Source: Nectonema munidae (lineage: Eukaryota; Nematomorpha; Nectonematoida; Nectonematidae). From it: DNA of 64,000 bases. Shown here piece by piece: positions 34,113 through 46,149 of the stretch. The DNA lies in assembly GCA_030549495.1 (NCBI GenBank), contig JAUIRK010000925.1, forward strand, positions 434,001-498,000. The letters are read 5' to 3'. The notes under the pieces were generated by a model that was not told the origin of the DNA, did no database searches, and saw only the letters and a list, made by a program, of their open reading frames with translations. The position numbers and the translations under genes are program-made. Positions within the stretch are counted from its first letter, which is position 1. Each line of letters opens with the position of its first letter.

Positions 34113-34190
34113 CAGTAAAATCTAGAAATAACGAACTAAAGTCTATTTTAGTTGGTTATATCCGAATTTCGTTAATCAGGGGGACAGAAA
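34113..34190 (+). repeat. Orphan pogo/Tigger-type left end
   Basis: TA at 34111-34112 is followed by CAGTAAAATCTAGAAATAAC and by GTTATATCCGAATTTCGTTA. Runs of GTTATA/TAACGAA after CAGTAAAA are the usual terminal region of Tigger-like elements. The matching right end and a transposase are not found in the following 2 kb. Confidence 0.5.
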
Positions 34191-35175
34191 AGAGACAAAA
34201 ATGCGTGAATAACGTTTTATTTTAAATACAAACACTTCATATCTTACATAGTGTAATAAACATATGTTACAAATCTAAATTATATTCATACCCTCGTGGA
34301 TAAAACATCTAAGTAATGAAAGTAAAATTAAAATGATTACGAGGCTTTAACAAAGTCGGTGACTTTATGCAACGCTGTAGCGCTCATTTATAATATCATA
34401 TGTTAACTTCGCTTAGTTGATATAATAAATTGATATAAAGTTCATCCAAACCCTTAGTTAATATATAGTCTTTTAAACATGCGATACCTTCTGACACAGT
34501 CTTCTTCAACCCATTGCCCATTCTCGGCCTTGGGAAAAATTATTTGGGCCCCATTACTTCTCATGAGTCTTCAAAAGTTATAAATTGAAATTTTAAAATA
34601 GCTAATATTTTTTTAATATTAAGTATTTGTTTATTACATATTGATCATAAACAAAAACAATAAGTTTATGTTGAAAAGAATTATAAATAAGTTCTTTAAC
34701 TTTTGAATAAGAAAAATCACTATTCCAAAGAGTAAACGTTTTTAAATATTTATTTGATTCAAAAAATTTGTTTTTACTTTTTTCGTTAGAAATTTTGTCT
34801 TTTATAAACTTTACAGTTTTACACAACCCATTCACTCCTAGTATTTTCGACATTGAAATATTTTAGAACTATTTTTTTGTCGATCAAGTTTCTTCAAGGC
34901 AGTTTCAAGATTCAAGGCCTCAAGTTTCTTGTTATTTGAATTTATTAATATTAACATTAACTCTTTTCCTACAATTTTTTCTTTTTTCATTTCTTTGATT
35001 TGTTAAAACAAATAAATTAAGTCATTGTATCACACTATTTAAAAAATTTTTTTGTATGAAAATCATTTTATAATTGAGATTTTTTTAAGGTCTTTTAAAA
35101 TTTAAATTTCTTGATAAAATTTTCAATTTTTTATAATCTAATTAAAAATTTTTTCAGATTAAAATTAATTTTGGA
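34191..35175. other. AT-rich stretch; one 83-codon open frame (34853-34602, minus) unrecognised
   Basis: The frame begins SKILGVNGLCKTVKFIKDKI and is lysine/asparagine-rich, as expected from AT-rich noncoding DNA. I do not recognise it. Confidence 0.3.
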
Positions 35176-35179
35176 TTTT

Positions 35180-36840
35180 ACAACATAAAACAGTAAAAAT
35201 GCCAACAAAAAAGTATAAGAATGAATTTTTGTTTACATAGAAGCTGGGACTACTGAACATCCAATACCACTTTGTTTAAAGTGTCGTAAAACACAATCAA
35301 ACGAATCAATGAGGGCAAGTAAGATGGAAAATCATCGCAATAAATGTTAACTGGAACTGAAGAATAAGCCCTTGGAGTATTGGGAAAGAATGAAAGAGGA
35401 ATTTGACAAGCAAAAAAAAGCTCAACATTTTTATCAAACCGAAAAATAACTTCCTCCATGCCTCATATATGATTTCGCATTTGATAGCTAAATCTAAAAA
35501 ACGATTTACAGTGGGTGAAAGTTTGATTATTCCAGCGGCAGAAATATTTTTGAAACATATTTTCAATGAAAAAAATAAAAATATCTTGAAGGAGATACCT
35601 CAATCTGACACAGCTAATATCAAGATTAGAAGCATCTCCTTATTATGCTTTGCAAATTGATGAGTCTCTTGTTGACATTGAGAAAAAAATCATTTTGTTA
35701 GATACTTGTACTTAGAATCTGCTTGCGAGGATCTACTCTGTGCTTTTTCTTTGCCGATTCATAGCACATTCTTTGATATATTCCAAGAATTTCACAAATT
35801 TATTAGCGATTCGGAATATGCACCGAGAGAGCCAGAGCTATGACTGGTAAAAACTGCGGTTTTTTAAGAAGGAAATTGACTCAAATTGTGAGTCTAGGCA
35901 TTGTATGATTACCAGAGAAGCTTTAGCTACCAACGTGATGCCTGAAAAATTGAAACTAATTTTTGGTGAAATTCTAAAAATTGTTAATTTATTAGAGTAA
36001 TCCACTCAACAGTTGAATTTTTAAAAATTTATGTGAAAATAACGACGCTGATTTCAATAGACTTTTATTACACACTGAAGTTAGATGGTTGAGTAGAGGT
36101 TAAGTATTGAAGCGATTATTTTTACTCAAAAATAAAGTTCAAACTTTTTTAAAGGATAAGCATGAAATAATAGTCGAAACGTTTGATGATGAAAATTGGG
36201 TGTTAAACTTAATTGATCTTTGCGATATTTTTGAAGTTTTAAATGATATTTTTGAAGTTTTCACTTTGTATGACAAAATTAGTGCTTTTTGGATAAATGG
36301 ATTTCAAAAATTAAAGAAGGCTTATTTTATATGTTTCCTACACTTCAAAAAAATATAAAGAATAAGATTCAGAAAGAAAATATGATCTTAATAATTGAGC
36401 AGCATCTTTCAAGTCTTCAGGGTCAATTTGAAAATTACTTCCCTGATGCTTCTGATCCGAGAAGAGGAAATGAATTGATTAGAAATTCATTTATCAATAA
36501 AACAAGTGGCAACCTAACGAACCTTCAAGAAGATCAGCTGCTGAAATTTCTAATGATGGAAACATAAAAGATATATTTCAAGAGGAAAAAAATGTAGTAA
36601 AATTCTTGGCAAATGTAAAAAGTCAATATCCAGCGCTCTCTGGAATTGCAATAAAAAAGTTACTCTTATTTCCGGCATCGTTTCCCTGTGAATCAGGGTT
36701 TTCACATATGTGTGCTATAAAAACAAAACAAAGGAGTAGACTTGCTACCACAAATTCTCTCAGAATATATCTATCAACAATTGTTCCTGATTTTGATAAA
36801 ATAATTGAAAGAAAAGAACAACAAATATCGCATTAGTATA
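35180..36840 (+). pseudogene. hAT transposase, ZBED5/FAM200-like, broken
   Basis: Reading starts at the ATG at 35200 (PTKKYKNEFLF). The BED-finger region HPIPLCLKCRKTQSNESM and KMENHRNKC follows, and then PLEYWERMKEEFDKQKKA. Mid-portion traces around 35580-36060 are decayed (TEVRWLSRG reads at about 36077). From 36107 the frame is open in long pieces, ending in FPCESGFSHMCAIKTKQRSR and LRIYLSTIVPDFDKII, the conserved C-terminus of ZBED5/SCAND3-like proteins (usual form: YLCE-x-GFS, IKTKYRNRL). Many stops and frame changes remain. Terminal repeats were not identified. Confidence 0.75.
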
Positions 36841-37489
36841 TTTGATGCTGAATATATTTTGATAGCCAATTAAAATAAACTATTGTCATTGTTCTTATCT
36901 TATATTTTGCTTGAGTTTACCTTAAATAAAATTTTTAGGGCTCACAGTCATTTAACAAAATTTTGAGTTCGTATGTAGAAAAGGTTAACGTTATATGCAA
37001 TCTAACACATCAGTAAATATAATGAAGATAAGATTTATCGTCTTTAATTATGCACGTGTCCATTATATTTGTAAATTTCTAAATGGCGTTGGTATTATGC
37101 CGTGTTATATTATTTTATTTTTTATTCTTATAATTCATATATAAACTTTGGATAACAAACTGAACAAATTTTAAAATCAATATAACAACTCAATATTGTG
37201 TTCCGCGTGGTGTACCTATGACTATTTACACATCTAAAAAATTTTCTATACACAAAATTGTTTGATAATAAATTTGCTATTTCGATTCATAAAATAAAAT
37301 CAATATTATTTTATTTTTTTCATATCAGTTATGAGAATGTCTGAGCCAAATGAAAATTGAAAACACAACTGAAAATTGAAAAGCACAACTGAGGAATTAC
37401 AGAGATTTTAGCATCTTCTGCTTAATATCTATATAAATCCAACACGGATGTGTCTTGAATGTTGTGGTAAAGACTATTGGTTAAGATAT
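36841..37489. other. AT-rich spacer between two hAT copies
   Basis: Nothing is recognised. Confidence 0.4.
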
Positions 37490-38760
37490 GCAATATTTTG
37501 TGAATAAAAAGGAAAGAAAGCCAGTAAAGTTATCTGACTTTGTAAAGAAGAGGAAAACTGTATGAGAAAGGACACTTAAACCAAGTTATTTGATCTGTGA
37601 AAGTTTTGCCAAGGTTGGTTGGAACACCTCAGTTTTATGGTGAGAAGCTTGTTATGAAAGCTTATAAAATTCTATGAAAGGATGCTGCATCTTCTGAGTA
37701 CAATTCAACTTTTAAAATGACACTATTACAAGACAGGATGAAATGTCTAATTTTGTTGAAGAGAAGTCTTTTTAAATTCTGCAAAAGACAAAGTTTTCAA
37801 TACAGGTTGATGAGATCACAATTCATAACTAAGCTATCCTTCTCGCCTGTCAAATCCATCTATGGAAATGATATAAGGAAAGAAATGCTATTCATTAAAA
37901 TTTTAAATGAAACCAACCAGTCAGATACTGCTGAATATTAATGAAAATATACTATTGACTAATTGGATAAATATTGCATCAGATTGGGCTGCAGCCATGG
38001 CTCGAAAAGTGAACGACTTTCTTTCTTGAATTAAATTTTGTTGCTCCTGGCAGCATTTGATTTTTAAGAATATTGGAGGAGACACGAAAGAAGGAATCAA
38101 CAGCAATTAACTTTGTCAAATCAAATTCATTGAATGATATTTTTTGTGCAATTCTGTGAACATTACAACTTCAAGAAGCATGCTGCTACATCTATTTAAT
38201 TTTGGAAAGACTTCCTGATTAAATCAAAAATATTTTAACTAAGTTTTATTTTTAAAAGAGTGAATGTGCTTAACTTGGAGCTGGAATGTAGAAAATCAGA
38301 TTTAGTCACCTGCGCTAAGAAGATAAAAGGTTATATAGAGAAATAGAAATTCTGGAGAATACGGTTTGAGAAAAAATTGGTATCTTTTCAAAATTTAAGA
38401 AAAGATATAATGATTTATTAAAGATGGATCATCCACTCTTGTTTGTAAACCTAGAAAATTATATGCAAGACATAAAGAACATAAGTTGGCTGAATCTTGT
38501 TCGACTTGAAAGAGAATATGAAACTGAGAAGAAAAGTTGGCAGAGAAGGAGTCTTTGCCTACATATCGGTAAAGCACTAACACTCAAATATTTTTCAACA
38601 TCTAGTAAACATGATTCTTTCCCTACAACATTGTTGATGGAATCTGCATTTTTAAATCTGCTGTGGGTGTTTTTAGTGGAAAATTAAATAAATATAAATT
38701 TCAACAACAGGGGAACTATATCAGATTCCTTGTCCCAGAAACATCAAGATCAAGGTAGAT
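37490..38760 (+). pseudogene. hAT transposase, SCAND3/ZBED-like, broken
   Basis: In shifting frames the plus strand reads KPVKLSDFVKKRKTV, SYLICESFAKVGWNTS, FSIQVDEITIHN, IYGNDIRKEMLFIKILNETN and WINIASDWAAAMARKVNDFL. These are the successive blocks of the catalytic half of SCAND3/ZBED5-type hAT proteins (usual form: LDESTD-like, NIASDGA..M.G). The second piece (38424-38690) should be the region before the C-terminus. It has more than five frame changes. It is a separate copy from the one ending at 36840 and differs in sequence. Confidence 0.65.
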
Positions 38761-39296
38761 GACACTAGCTAAATGGAATAAAACTAAACTACTTTGTTAA
38801 CATTGATCTTAATATACAGAGTTTATCTTTGTTTACTCGAATAAATTTTAAAGTGTAAATAGCTAATTTTGTTTTTTCATTAACTATTTTAGTGATAAAA
38901 TGGAACAACTTAAAATAAAATATGGGTGGTGCAGTGAATTTTTTCAAGAAAAAATGGCCTACGGACCCAAAAAGTTTGAGAAACTCTGTAGTTAGTTTTT
39001 ACTAACTAATATTTTTCTAAGCATACAAAAACGTTTCAGCAAACGTTAGACATGAGAAGAGCACACTTTTATACATCGACAGCTTGACAAAGTTCGGAGG
39101 CATTTGATATGGAGTATCTTATTGTAAAAAATTTGAGTGATTATAACTTTTTTCGACAAAATATAAAGTGAACAAACTTTGCATAGCTGTTAAAATATAT
39201 AAATAGAACCTTATATTAAAATTTTAAAAAATTTGAACAACTATTGAAAAAGATATAAAACATCAGATATAACGAAAAAAAGTGATATAAGTATAT
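38761..39296. other. AT-rich spacer, nothing recognised
   Basis: No repeat or gene was seen before the fold-back element. Confidence 0.4.
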
Positions 39297-39895
39297 ATGG
39301 AGGCATGTTCATGTATGCTCCCATTTGTGTGCTTAAAGTAGATGATATTAATTTCAAGGAGGCATACTGTAAAGATAGTTATCATTTGTGTGTTTAGCAG
39401 AGTTGATATTAATTTTAAGGAGGCAAAGACTACTCTTATAAAATAAATTTCAACAAGTAAGTAAAATTTTTATATGCGCCCTACTTTGTTGTTCATAAAA
39501 GTAAAAGTTTTCAATTTCTGAAAAATGCTAAAAGTATTGTTAAGTTAAAGACAAAAAAATTACAAAATCTAACAAAAAATTTTTTTTTTTTAGAAAAAGT
39601 AAGAAAAGTTTTACTTACTTGTTGAAATTTACTCTATGCCAACGTTTTTCAAACTGTGGGTCGCGTGAAAAATAAAATGGTTCGTGATAAAAAAAGATGC
39701 TGGATAAATGAACGTAGTGGACAGAGTTTGTCTTATTACACCCAAGAATTATGGGTCGCGAAGCAAACAGTCGTTCTTGCTATGGTCGCAGTAAAAAATA
39801 TTTGAAAAACGTTGGTTTATATGCCTCCTTAAAATTAATATCATCTACTTTGACCACACAAATGGGAGCATACATAAAAATGCCCCCATAGTTCT
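39297..39895. mobile_element. Fold-back (long terminal inverted repeat) element, copy 1
   Basis: The left arm (ATGGAGGCATGTTCATGTATGCTCCCATTTGTGTG, shown only in sense; 39297-39330) and further blocks (GATGATATTAATTTCAAGGAGGCA; TTTCAACAAGTAAGTAAAA at about 39450) are matched by the reverse complement of 39585-39895. The left arm has an internal tandem duplication of about 75 bp. The right arm carries a 175-bp hAT miniature element at 39640-39814. The outer termini read GGGTAGAAC-like. A second, larger copy lies at 58020-59870. It encodes no protein. Confidence 0.6.
39640..39814. mobile_element. Miniature hAT-like element
   Basis: The left end CAACGTTTTTCAAACTGTGG plus GTCGCG is matched by the reverse complement of the right end, CAACGTTTTTCAAATATT. 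The first 14 bases pair exactly. The TTTTTCAAACTGTGGGTCGCG sequence is typical of hAT ends. An 8-bp target duplication is not clear. It is nested in the right arm of the fold-back element. Confidence 0.65.
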
Positions 39896-40865
39896 ACCCA
39901 CCATGTGGTTATGTATATAAATATCATAAGCTATAAGGATTTGATATTTTGTAAAAATTTCATTCAAAAGAAAATATTTTTTTCTTTATTCTTAAAAAGC
40001 AGAACTTTTCATGACACCTAAGTACTCAAACTACATAAACAACTCATTTAAACTGTTTTTTCATGTTCACAAAGCATCAAAAAGTCAACCCAAAATTCTC
40101 TACAAAGTTTAATTTGCAATCTAGGTACTATTGACAAGTATAAATTGTGCTTCATTTTGACGTTTCCTTGAGAAACGAAGTTATGAAAAAATAATAAATT
40201 CAAAAAGCTTAACTCCTTTGCACAAATCTTACGATTTTTTGGATTATTGTTAAAAATTATAAAAAAAATTTCAAAGTTTTTCTAGAAAACCTAAATTTTA
40301 AAGTTTGGTGAAAATTCATTCTTAAAAAACGAATATATCTCAATTCTAAAAATTTAAATAATTTTAACTCTTTTTCATAAATTGTATTGTCAAATTAACT
40401 ATCATAATACTAATACTTCAAAATATATATTTGAAAAGAATTTCCAACGATATAAAACTTTTTATAGTATCGTCTAAATAAGTCAAAATTTAGTCATAAT
40501 TAATTAATTATTATTATTCAATTTAAAAAACACTTTCAACAAACATTTTTAAAGGATGTGATTTCTTAATGGTAAAAAATTCCTTCGATAAAAATGGTAT
40601 TCCATAGTGCAACCAAATTTAATACCATCATATTATTCTTAAAAGGCCCCAAAAAGGGCATTCAAAAAAATAATTTGTAAAATTTGTTAGTATTTGATTG
40701 AAAGAAAGAACAATACCAGAATCATGTTTAAAAAGCCGAAAAATCTCTAATTTGAAGTTTCATGAAAATTTAAATTATATGCTAGGTAATATTAATAAGA
40801 TTAGTTAGAGCTTTAACTGGAGATGTCACTTGTCTAAAACGGTGCAGAAACAAAAAAGTTATAAA
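39896..40865 (+). repeat. About 1-kb dispersed repeat, copy 1
   Basis: This matches 59868-60918 in the same orientation at about 95% identity by eye over the first 240 bases (e.g. GACACCTAAGTACTCAAAC, ATTTGCAATCTAGGTACTAT, GTGCAACCAAATTTAATACC). The other copy has about 88 extra bases near 60683-60770. In both places the repeat directly follows the right end of a fold-back element, so the two probably form one larger mobile unit. It has no open frame. Confidence 0.85.
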
Positions 40866-42320
40866 CAAAAATAATAAAATAATAAATGTACCTTCTCTGT
40901 TGTTTTAAACATGACATTTTTGATATGACCAATTTTATTTTGAAAAGGGTAAATAAAAATATCACTTAAAATTTTCAAGTTATTATAGTTACTTAGTTAG
41001 TGAGCTGGTTAGTTAAATATTTTTTCTGTGTTAGTAAGTTAAATAAAATTTATCTTTTTCATGATAAACATTTTCTAGGGATATTTTAGTAAAGTTTTTC
41101 ATAATAAATATGGAAGGAATCGGAGGGGGTGGGAGAAATCTAGATAAATATAAAAATTATTTCATAATTATTACTTACGAAATATGTTGCTTGTCAAAAC
41201 AAAAAATAAACCTTTATTTTAATAATAATTATCACCGAGTATGAATAAAAAGATAGCTATTTTAAAACATATGTACCAACAAATGTTTATCCGTCTTTAT
41301 TTCTTTAAAAGCAGAAACAGTGGAAATAAGACATTTTTTATTGCTAAAAACCAATGGCATGTAGAATATTGAACAGCTATAATATCAGATTGACCAAATT
41401 GACAAGAAAGGCGCTGAATTTTTGTTTTTATTTGGGGGCAGGCTTACTTACGCCAGTGAGTCCTTGCATTCAATTTGAACGTTGGAGGGGGGGAGATATC
41501 TTTACGTATCCATCAAGCTGTAAAGAATTGCGCAAAACTTCTACTGCAATTGTCAAAATGATTCCATAGGAAAAGTGAACTTCTCATGTTCCAATTTCTT
41601 CTATATGTCCCTCTCTTGTACCTCACTGGGTACGGCCACATATGGGAGAGGTCAATATTTTATAATGTTAAAATTATGAAGTTGTCTCAAGTCTTCATCC
41701 ATTTGACGTTTTGAAGGATATTGAATAAGAATTTTTAGGTAATTATAGCCGTGTCCAATCTAATAATTAAATCCATCAAAAGTAACAATATTTTATCCAT
41801 TGGACACAACACCAAAATAATACTCGTCATTATGAGATTATTACTTGTTTTCATTGTATAATACAGAATAGAGGAATTTTTGTTTCGTATATTTGTAATA
41901 AACCTGCTTACCAAAGAATGAGTTCTTTGAGGAGTATGATATTTATGAAGCAAAATTTTACTGCATTGACGTGTAGTGTAACATCATCACATAGAAGTTT
42001 ACGGAACTCGTTTCATAGAGATATAAAGGCAGTAAGTAACAATATCTTTAGTGTTCTAGCATTTGTTAGTTCATACACTGTAAACTCTAAACTAACACAC
42101 AATCATTGCACGCTTCCACATGTCAAGGTCATGCAATTTAAGAGAATGTAACTGAAGGGAAAAATCAAAAGTTCACGTGATTCGATTAGTATTTAACATT
42201 AGTTATTTCATCTGGCGCATGTATATTTATTAGCGGTATGGGACATTACACTATAACCTGTCAAAGTGTTTCATTTGCAAGAGCGCCACCTCTATATCTT
42301 TTTCTTTGCCTACACCTTGT
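40866..42320. other. No recognisable gene
   Basis: TGTTTTAAACATGACATTTTTGA near 40900 recurs at about 58196 and, inverted, at about 59584, so the repeated unit may extend to here. The patch 41400-41640 is more GC-rich but not recognised. The other short frames have no similarity that I can name. Confidence 0.3.
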
Positions 42321-42327
42321 TCCCAAG

Positions 42328-42520
42328 TTAGGGGTCGGTGGCTGAGATCCGCTGTTTCCACTTCCCTCCGTCCATTGCGGCCTCTTCGCTGAATCCAAGC
42401 TCCGTAGTCGCTGCTTCAATCAAGCTCTCCATCTTTTTCGTTGTCTCCCTCTGCTTCTTTTTCCACTCACTTTCTTTTCCAAAGCTCAGGGCCCCACATC
42501 GTCTGGCTTATTCCCTAAAA
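42328..42520 (-). pseudogene. RTE-like LINE, C-terminal end of the reverse transcriptase ORF
   Basis: The minus strand reads RSRGRQRKRWR, then after one frame change SLIEAATTELGFSEEAAMD and GGKWKQRISATDP, followed by a stop at 42328. The GRQRKRW block, an alpha-helical stretch and a final D-x-x-KW-x-x-x-I-x-x-x-DP are characteristic of the end of RTE/BovB-type ORFs. The plus-strand open frame over the same bases (42338-42625) is a shadow. The patch is markedly more GC-rich than its surroundings. Confidence 0.55.
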
Positions 42521-43052
42521 GCTACAGTCAGAACACTTATCTCAATTGGTTATTTCTTTTTTCGTCTCTGCATCTTCATTTCAGTAGAGAAGCATTTCCC
42601 CAACGCACGTGTTTCCCCTGTGTAACCCACAGTGAGTTAGTGACTTGGTCTGATATTTTTACGGTTTTGAGTGCATGCCATTAACTAATTTATAAATGTA
42701 CTTTTACAGTATGAAATAGGAAACACTGTGATCAGTTAATTAGCGTTGTAAATGAGATAATATGATAAAAAAACCTAAAACTCAACGGCGTCTCTAACTC
42801 TTAGGACGCCAAGTGATCTGGTCCAAAATATTCACTGTTTTGTCAGCAAGTTTTCCCCTTTGGCGGGATGTGATGTGCATGGAAACATTCCTCTTACTTT
42901 TTTATCGTTTTTATATACAATAAGTATTGTGGATGCAGTGTGAATGTATGAGAGGTGAACATATCGATTATATTTTACAATTTTGTTATTTTCATGTTTT
43001 AGTTTGTTGTAAGATTATTTTCATTCCTAATGCTTGATAACTTTGTTTGCAG
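42521..43052. other. Spacer between the RTE tail and the hAT copy
   Basis: Nothing is recognised. A TTGTTTGCAG just before the ATG at 43053 looks like a splice acceptor of the hAT gene, so an untranslated first exon could lie in this interval. Confidence 0.3.
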
Positions 43053-44630
43053 ATGTCAAAGAAGCGCACATAGAACGAGAGTTTTCTCAGCTTTGGCTTC
43101 TCATTTATAGTGAACAATGGCATGCAGATGCCACAGTGCCTCTTCTGCAAGAAAACACTTGCTTATGAGAGCATGAAGCCTTTCAAGGTGAAGGAACACC
43201 TCACCAAGCTTCATCCGAAACTGGCCAACAAGGATTTGGCATACTTCAAAATCAAGAACATCAGCTCAAACGGTCTAGATTGGATCATGGAACATGAGTT
43301 CTCTTTCAACGCAGCATTGTCGTCAAGGCATTCTACAAGATCTGCCTTCGTATTGCAAAGCAAAAGAAGTCACAATTTGAGAGAAGCTTGTTAAACCTTG
43401 CATGACAGAGGCTGCTCGTCTTGTTCTTGATCAGAACTGTGTCAAAAAGCTTAATCAGATAAGTCTTTCGGACAGCACAGTTAAACAACGCATCTATGAC
43501 ATGTCGCAGGATATAAAATCGCAGATGATAGAGAAAATCAAACTCTCTCTATTTTTAGACATCCAGCTGGATGAAACAACATAGGTTACACGTCTTCCTC
43601 ATCTTTTGTTTCTGAAAATCAAGTTGAGGAGGAGTTAGACCACTAACAAAAGCAACAAAGGCTAAAGATGTCATGAACTTAGTGTCCAACTTCTTCGAAG
43701 AAGAAAAACTCTCGAGGGCAAAATTGGTTGGTATCTGTATGGATGGAGCACCCAGCGTGCTCGGTTCCAATCCAAGTCAAGATTTATGACTCTGGTCAAA
43801 GAGAAGAACTCAGACATCAACACAATTCCTGATCCACCGTGAAGCTCTTGTCTCCAAGACGAGTGATCCACATCGTCAACCATATCAAAGGAGGGGCACT
43901 CAACACCAGGCTGTTCCGTAGGTTGTGCCAAGACATGGATTCTGCTCACCAAGACCTCCTCTTTTACACATCTGTTCGTTGGTTGTCAAAACGCAATGTT
44001 CTCGCGCGTGTATTTGAATTTTTTGATGAATTGCAGATATTTCTGGCAACCCAAGGAAAGAAAACGGAGCACCTTTTAAATGAAATCCAGGGGTCATTCA
44101 AATTTAGTCTTGCTTACTTGGCAAATGTATTCGAAGCTTTCACCGGACTCAACCCGCAACTACAGGGCCCTGATACCATCATCATAATACACACCGATGC
44201 CATTAAGGCTTTTCTCAACAAGTTAGTTCTCTGAAAGAGGAAAGTTGAAAGGAGTAATGTAGCTTCCTTTTTGCGTCTGAACGAGGTCATCGGAGAAGAA
44301 CAAGTTGCCTAGGAGCCGCAACAAGAGATGAAGGAACACTTGATAATCCTTCAAGAAGAGTCTAAATACTATTTTCATGAAGCTGATAGAAATCAAAATG
44401 TTCAGCTGACACTTACAAGCAATCCTTTCCGATGCAATGTGGATGATATTCCTGATGAGATTCAAGAGGAATTCTTGGAGCTCATCAAAAACACTGCCGC
44501 AAAAAAGGAGTTCTAGGGACAGCAAGAGTTCACCAGCTCTAACTGCTGGGTCAAGATGCTCTCTGCTTTTCCCAATACCAGTCTACGCAGACATTAGTGT
44601 CAGGGCTTGTAAACTTTTAAATTTTGAAAT
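43053..44630 (+). pseudogene. hAT transposase, ZBED5-like, broken, C-terminus missing
   Basis: It begins SKKRT and FLSFGFSFIVNN, then the BED-type zinc finger QCLFCKKTLAYESM and EHLTKLHPKL. LNQISLSDSTVKQRIYDMSQ and KLSLFLDIQLDETT (first catalytic region) follow. The 43839-44234 piece has NHIKGGALNTRLFRRLCQDM and LFYTSVRWLSKRNVLARVFE. The 44328-44516 piece has LTSNPFRCNVDDIP. The final CE-x-GFS block is not found, so the copy is truncated after about 44630. There are about four frame changes. The base composition is clearly less AT-rich than its neighbours, which fits a younger arrival than the copies at 35 and 37 kb. Confidence 0.8.
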
Positions 44631-45093
44631 TTTCTCTATCATTTCACTCTTGCACATAAAATTACAAACTATCGTTAAAAGAAGTAATGATTTTAGGGTT
44701 CAAAAAGAATTATATAGGAAAAAATTTTAAGTCACTTTTCTCCACACAGGCTGACACAAATAAAATTAGCAACCAGATATTGTTCAACAAAAATTCTTGT
44801 TATAACAATATTTAAACAACATAGCATCATTTAGTTACTTTTCAAAAAATCAAACATACATCAAATAGATAAAAAAAAGTTAATTTAATTTTCAATGTTC
44901 TCAAGTTTTTGTACAAATCTCTAAAGATACAACTCTCTACTGCTTTTCCTGCCATTTCTTTTAAAGGTTTATTCTTTTTTTGATAACTTTATAGAATTAA
45001 CATTTTTTTAATTAGTTTTCTAAGTTTATTTCATGTTTTTTACATTATCTTTTTTGTACACTTTCGACTTATTTTTCGAATTACAAATTTTGA
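44631..45093. other. AT-rich spacer, nothing recognised
   Basis: No gene or repeat was noticed. Confidence 0.4.
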
Positions 45094-45640
45094 ATGGATA
45101 TTGTAACAAAACCATTGAATAATATAATTGGTAATCTTGAGTCTTTAACCAAAAAAGAAATTAAGAAAGATCTCACTACATTACTAAATGACGTATCTGA
45201 TCTTGATAATTTCTCAAATTCTTTGAATTCAAGACTCACAGAGTTCGAATAAAGTTTATCAACTAAAATCGATTTAAGTAGGTTCGTTTTATATTCAAAA
45301 GTTGGTGCACAACCTATAAATAAGGAAAACAAAATTTTGTATTTGAAATCTGAAGTAAATAAACATAGTGATGATACTCTTAATTTAAGGAAACAGTTGC
45401 AAATATACTTAGCGAAACCGAAGTTAGTAATATTAAGCAAAACGCTAATTCTTTAAAATTAAATTTTCCGTAGATATAGATATTGTTAAAAAATTCGTCT
45501 CTGATAAAATAAAAGAAAAGTCTTTTACCTAAAATAATTATAAAAAATTTTGATAAAAATATGTCGGATGATATTATTCTGAATTCCATTTTATCCAAAA
45601 TTAGTTATATAAAAGATTTCTAATGATAAATTCTAAATGA
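45094..45640 (+). pseudogene. Broken coding-like frame with coiled-coil character
   Basis: From the ATG at 45094 the frame gives IGNLESLTKKEIKKDLTTLL and FSNSLNSRLTEFE, then one stop at 45250, then INKENKILYLKSEVNKHSDD and TLNLRKQLQ. The heptad-like spacing of leucine and isoleucine and the charged residues suggest a coiled coil. I cannot name the family. It could be the ORF1 (coiled-coil type) of the LINE whose RT begins at about 46150, about 500 bp downstream on the same strand. Confidence 0.35.
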
Positions 45641-46145
45641 TAAAATTGCAAAAAAAATTCTCGACAAGCTAGTTATTAACCAATGATAAATTATTAATAT
45701 TGATTTATATTAATTTGTAACCTTTATCGCTTTTTTTAAATTTTTATTTGCATAACCTTTATCCCTCTCTGTATACGCCCGTGTTTGTATAACTTTTCTC
45801 GTAACTTTCATAGAATGTAAGTAATCTTTATCCTGACGGGCCGAATAATAAATATTTTGGTTTGTGATGCTAGTTTGGGATTTACGGGTACATTAAATTC
45901 AAAGTGGAATCATATTTCACGAAGGAAAATCATAAATTAATGGGTTAAAACTTTTAAAACTTTACGCTTCCAAAAATCACAAGGGGCGGATCTAGAAATT
46001 GGCATTAGGGAGGGGGCGGATTTTACTAAACTAGAACTCAAATTAAAGCATATAAATTTAAGATTTATCAAAATTTTTAAGCTATTTTTATCTTATTTTG
46101 GATAATTGTTTAATAAATTATTATATTTAAAAAGTCTTTTTTTTT
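45641..46145. other. Spacer with a short GGGGCGGATCTAG-like transposon-end trace
   Basis: At 45978-46020 GGGGCGGATCTAGAAATT and AGGGAGGGGGCGGA resemble hAT-type termini but have no partner. Nothing else is recognised. Confidence 0.25.
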
Positions 46146-46149
46146 AAAG

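Noticed and set aside
42338-42625. 95-codon plus-strand open frame in a GC-rich patch
   Set aside because: The opposite strand reads as the C-terminus of an RTE-like reverse transcriptase, so this frame is a shadow.
45081-45440. 119-codon minus-strand open frame
   Set aside because: It lies over the plus-strand coiled-coil-like frame and has no family features of its own.
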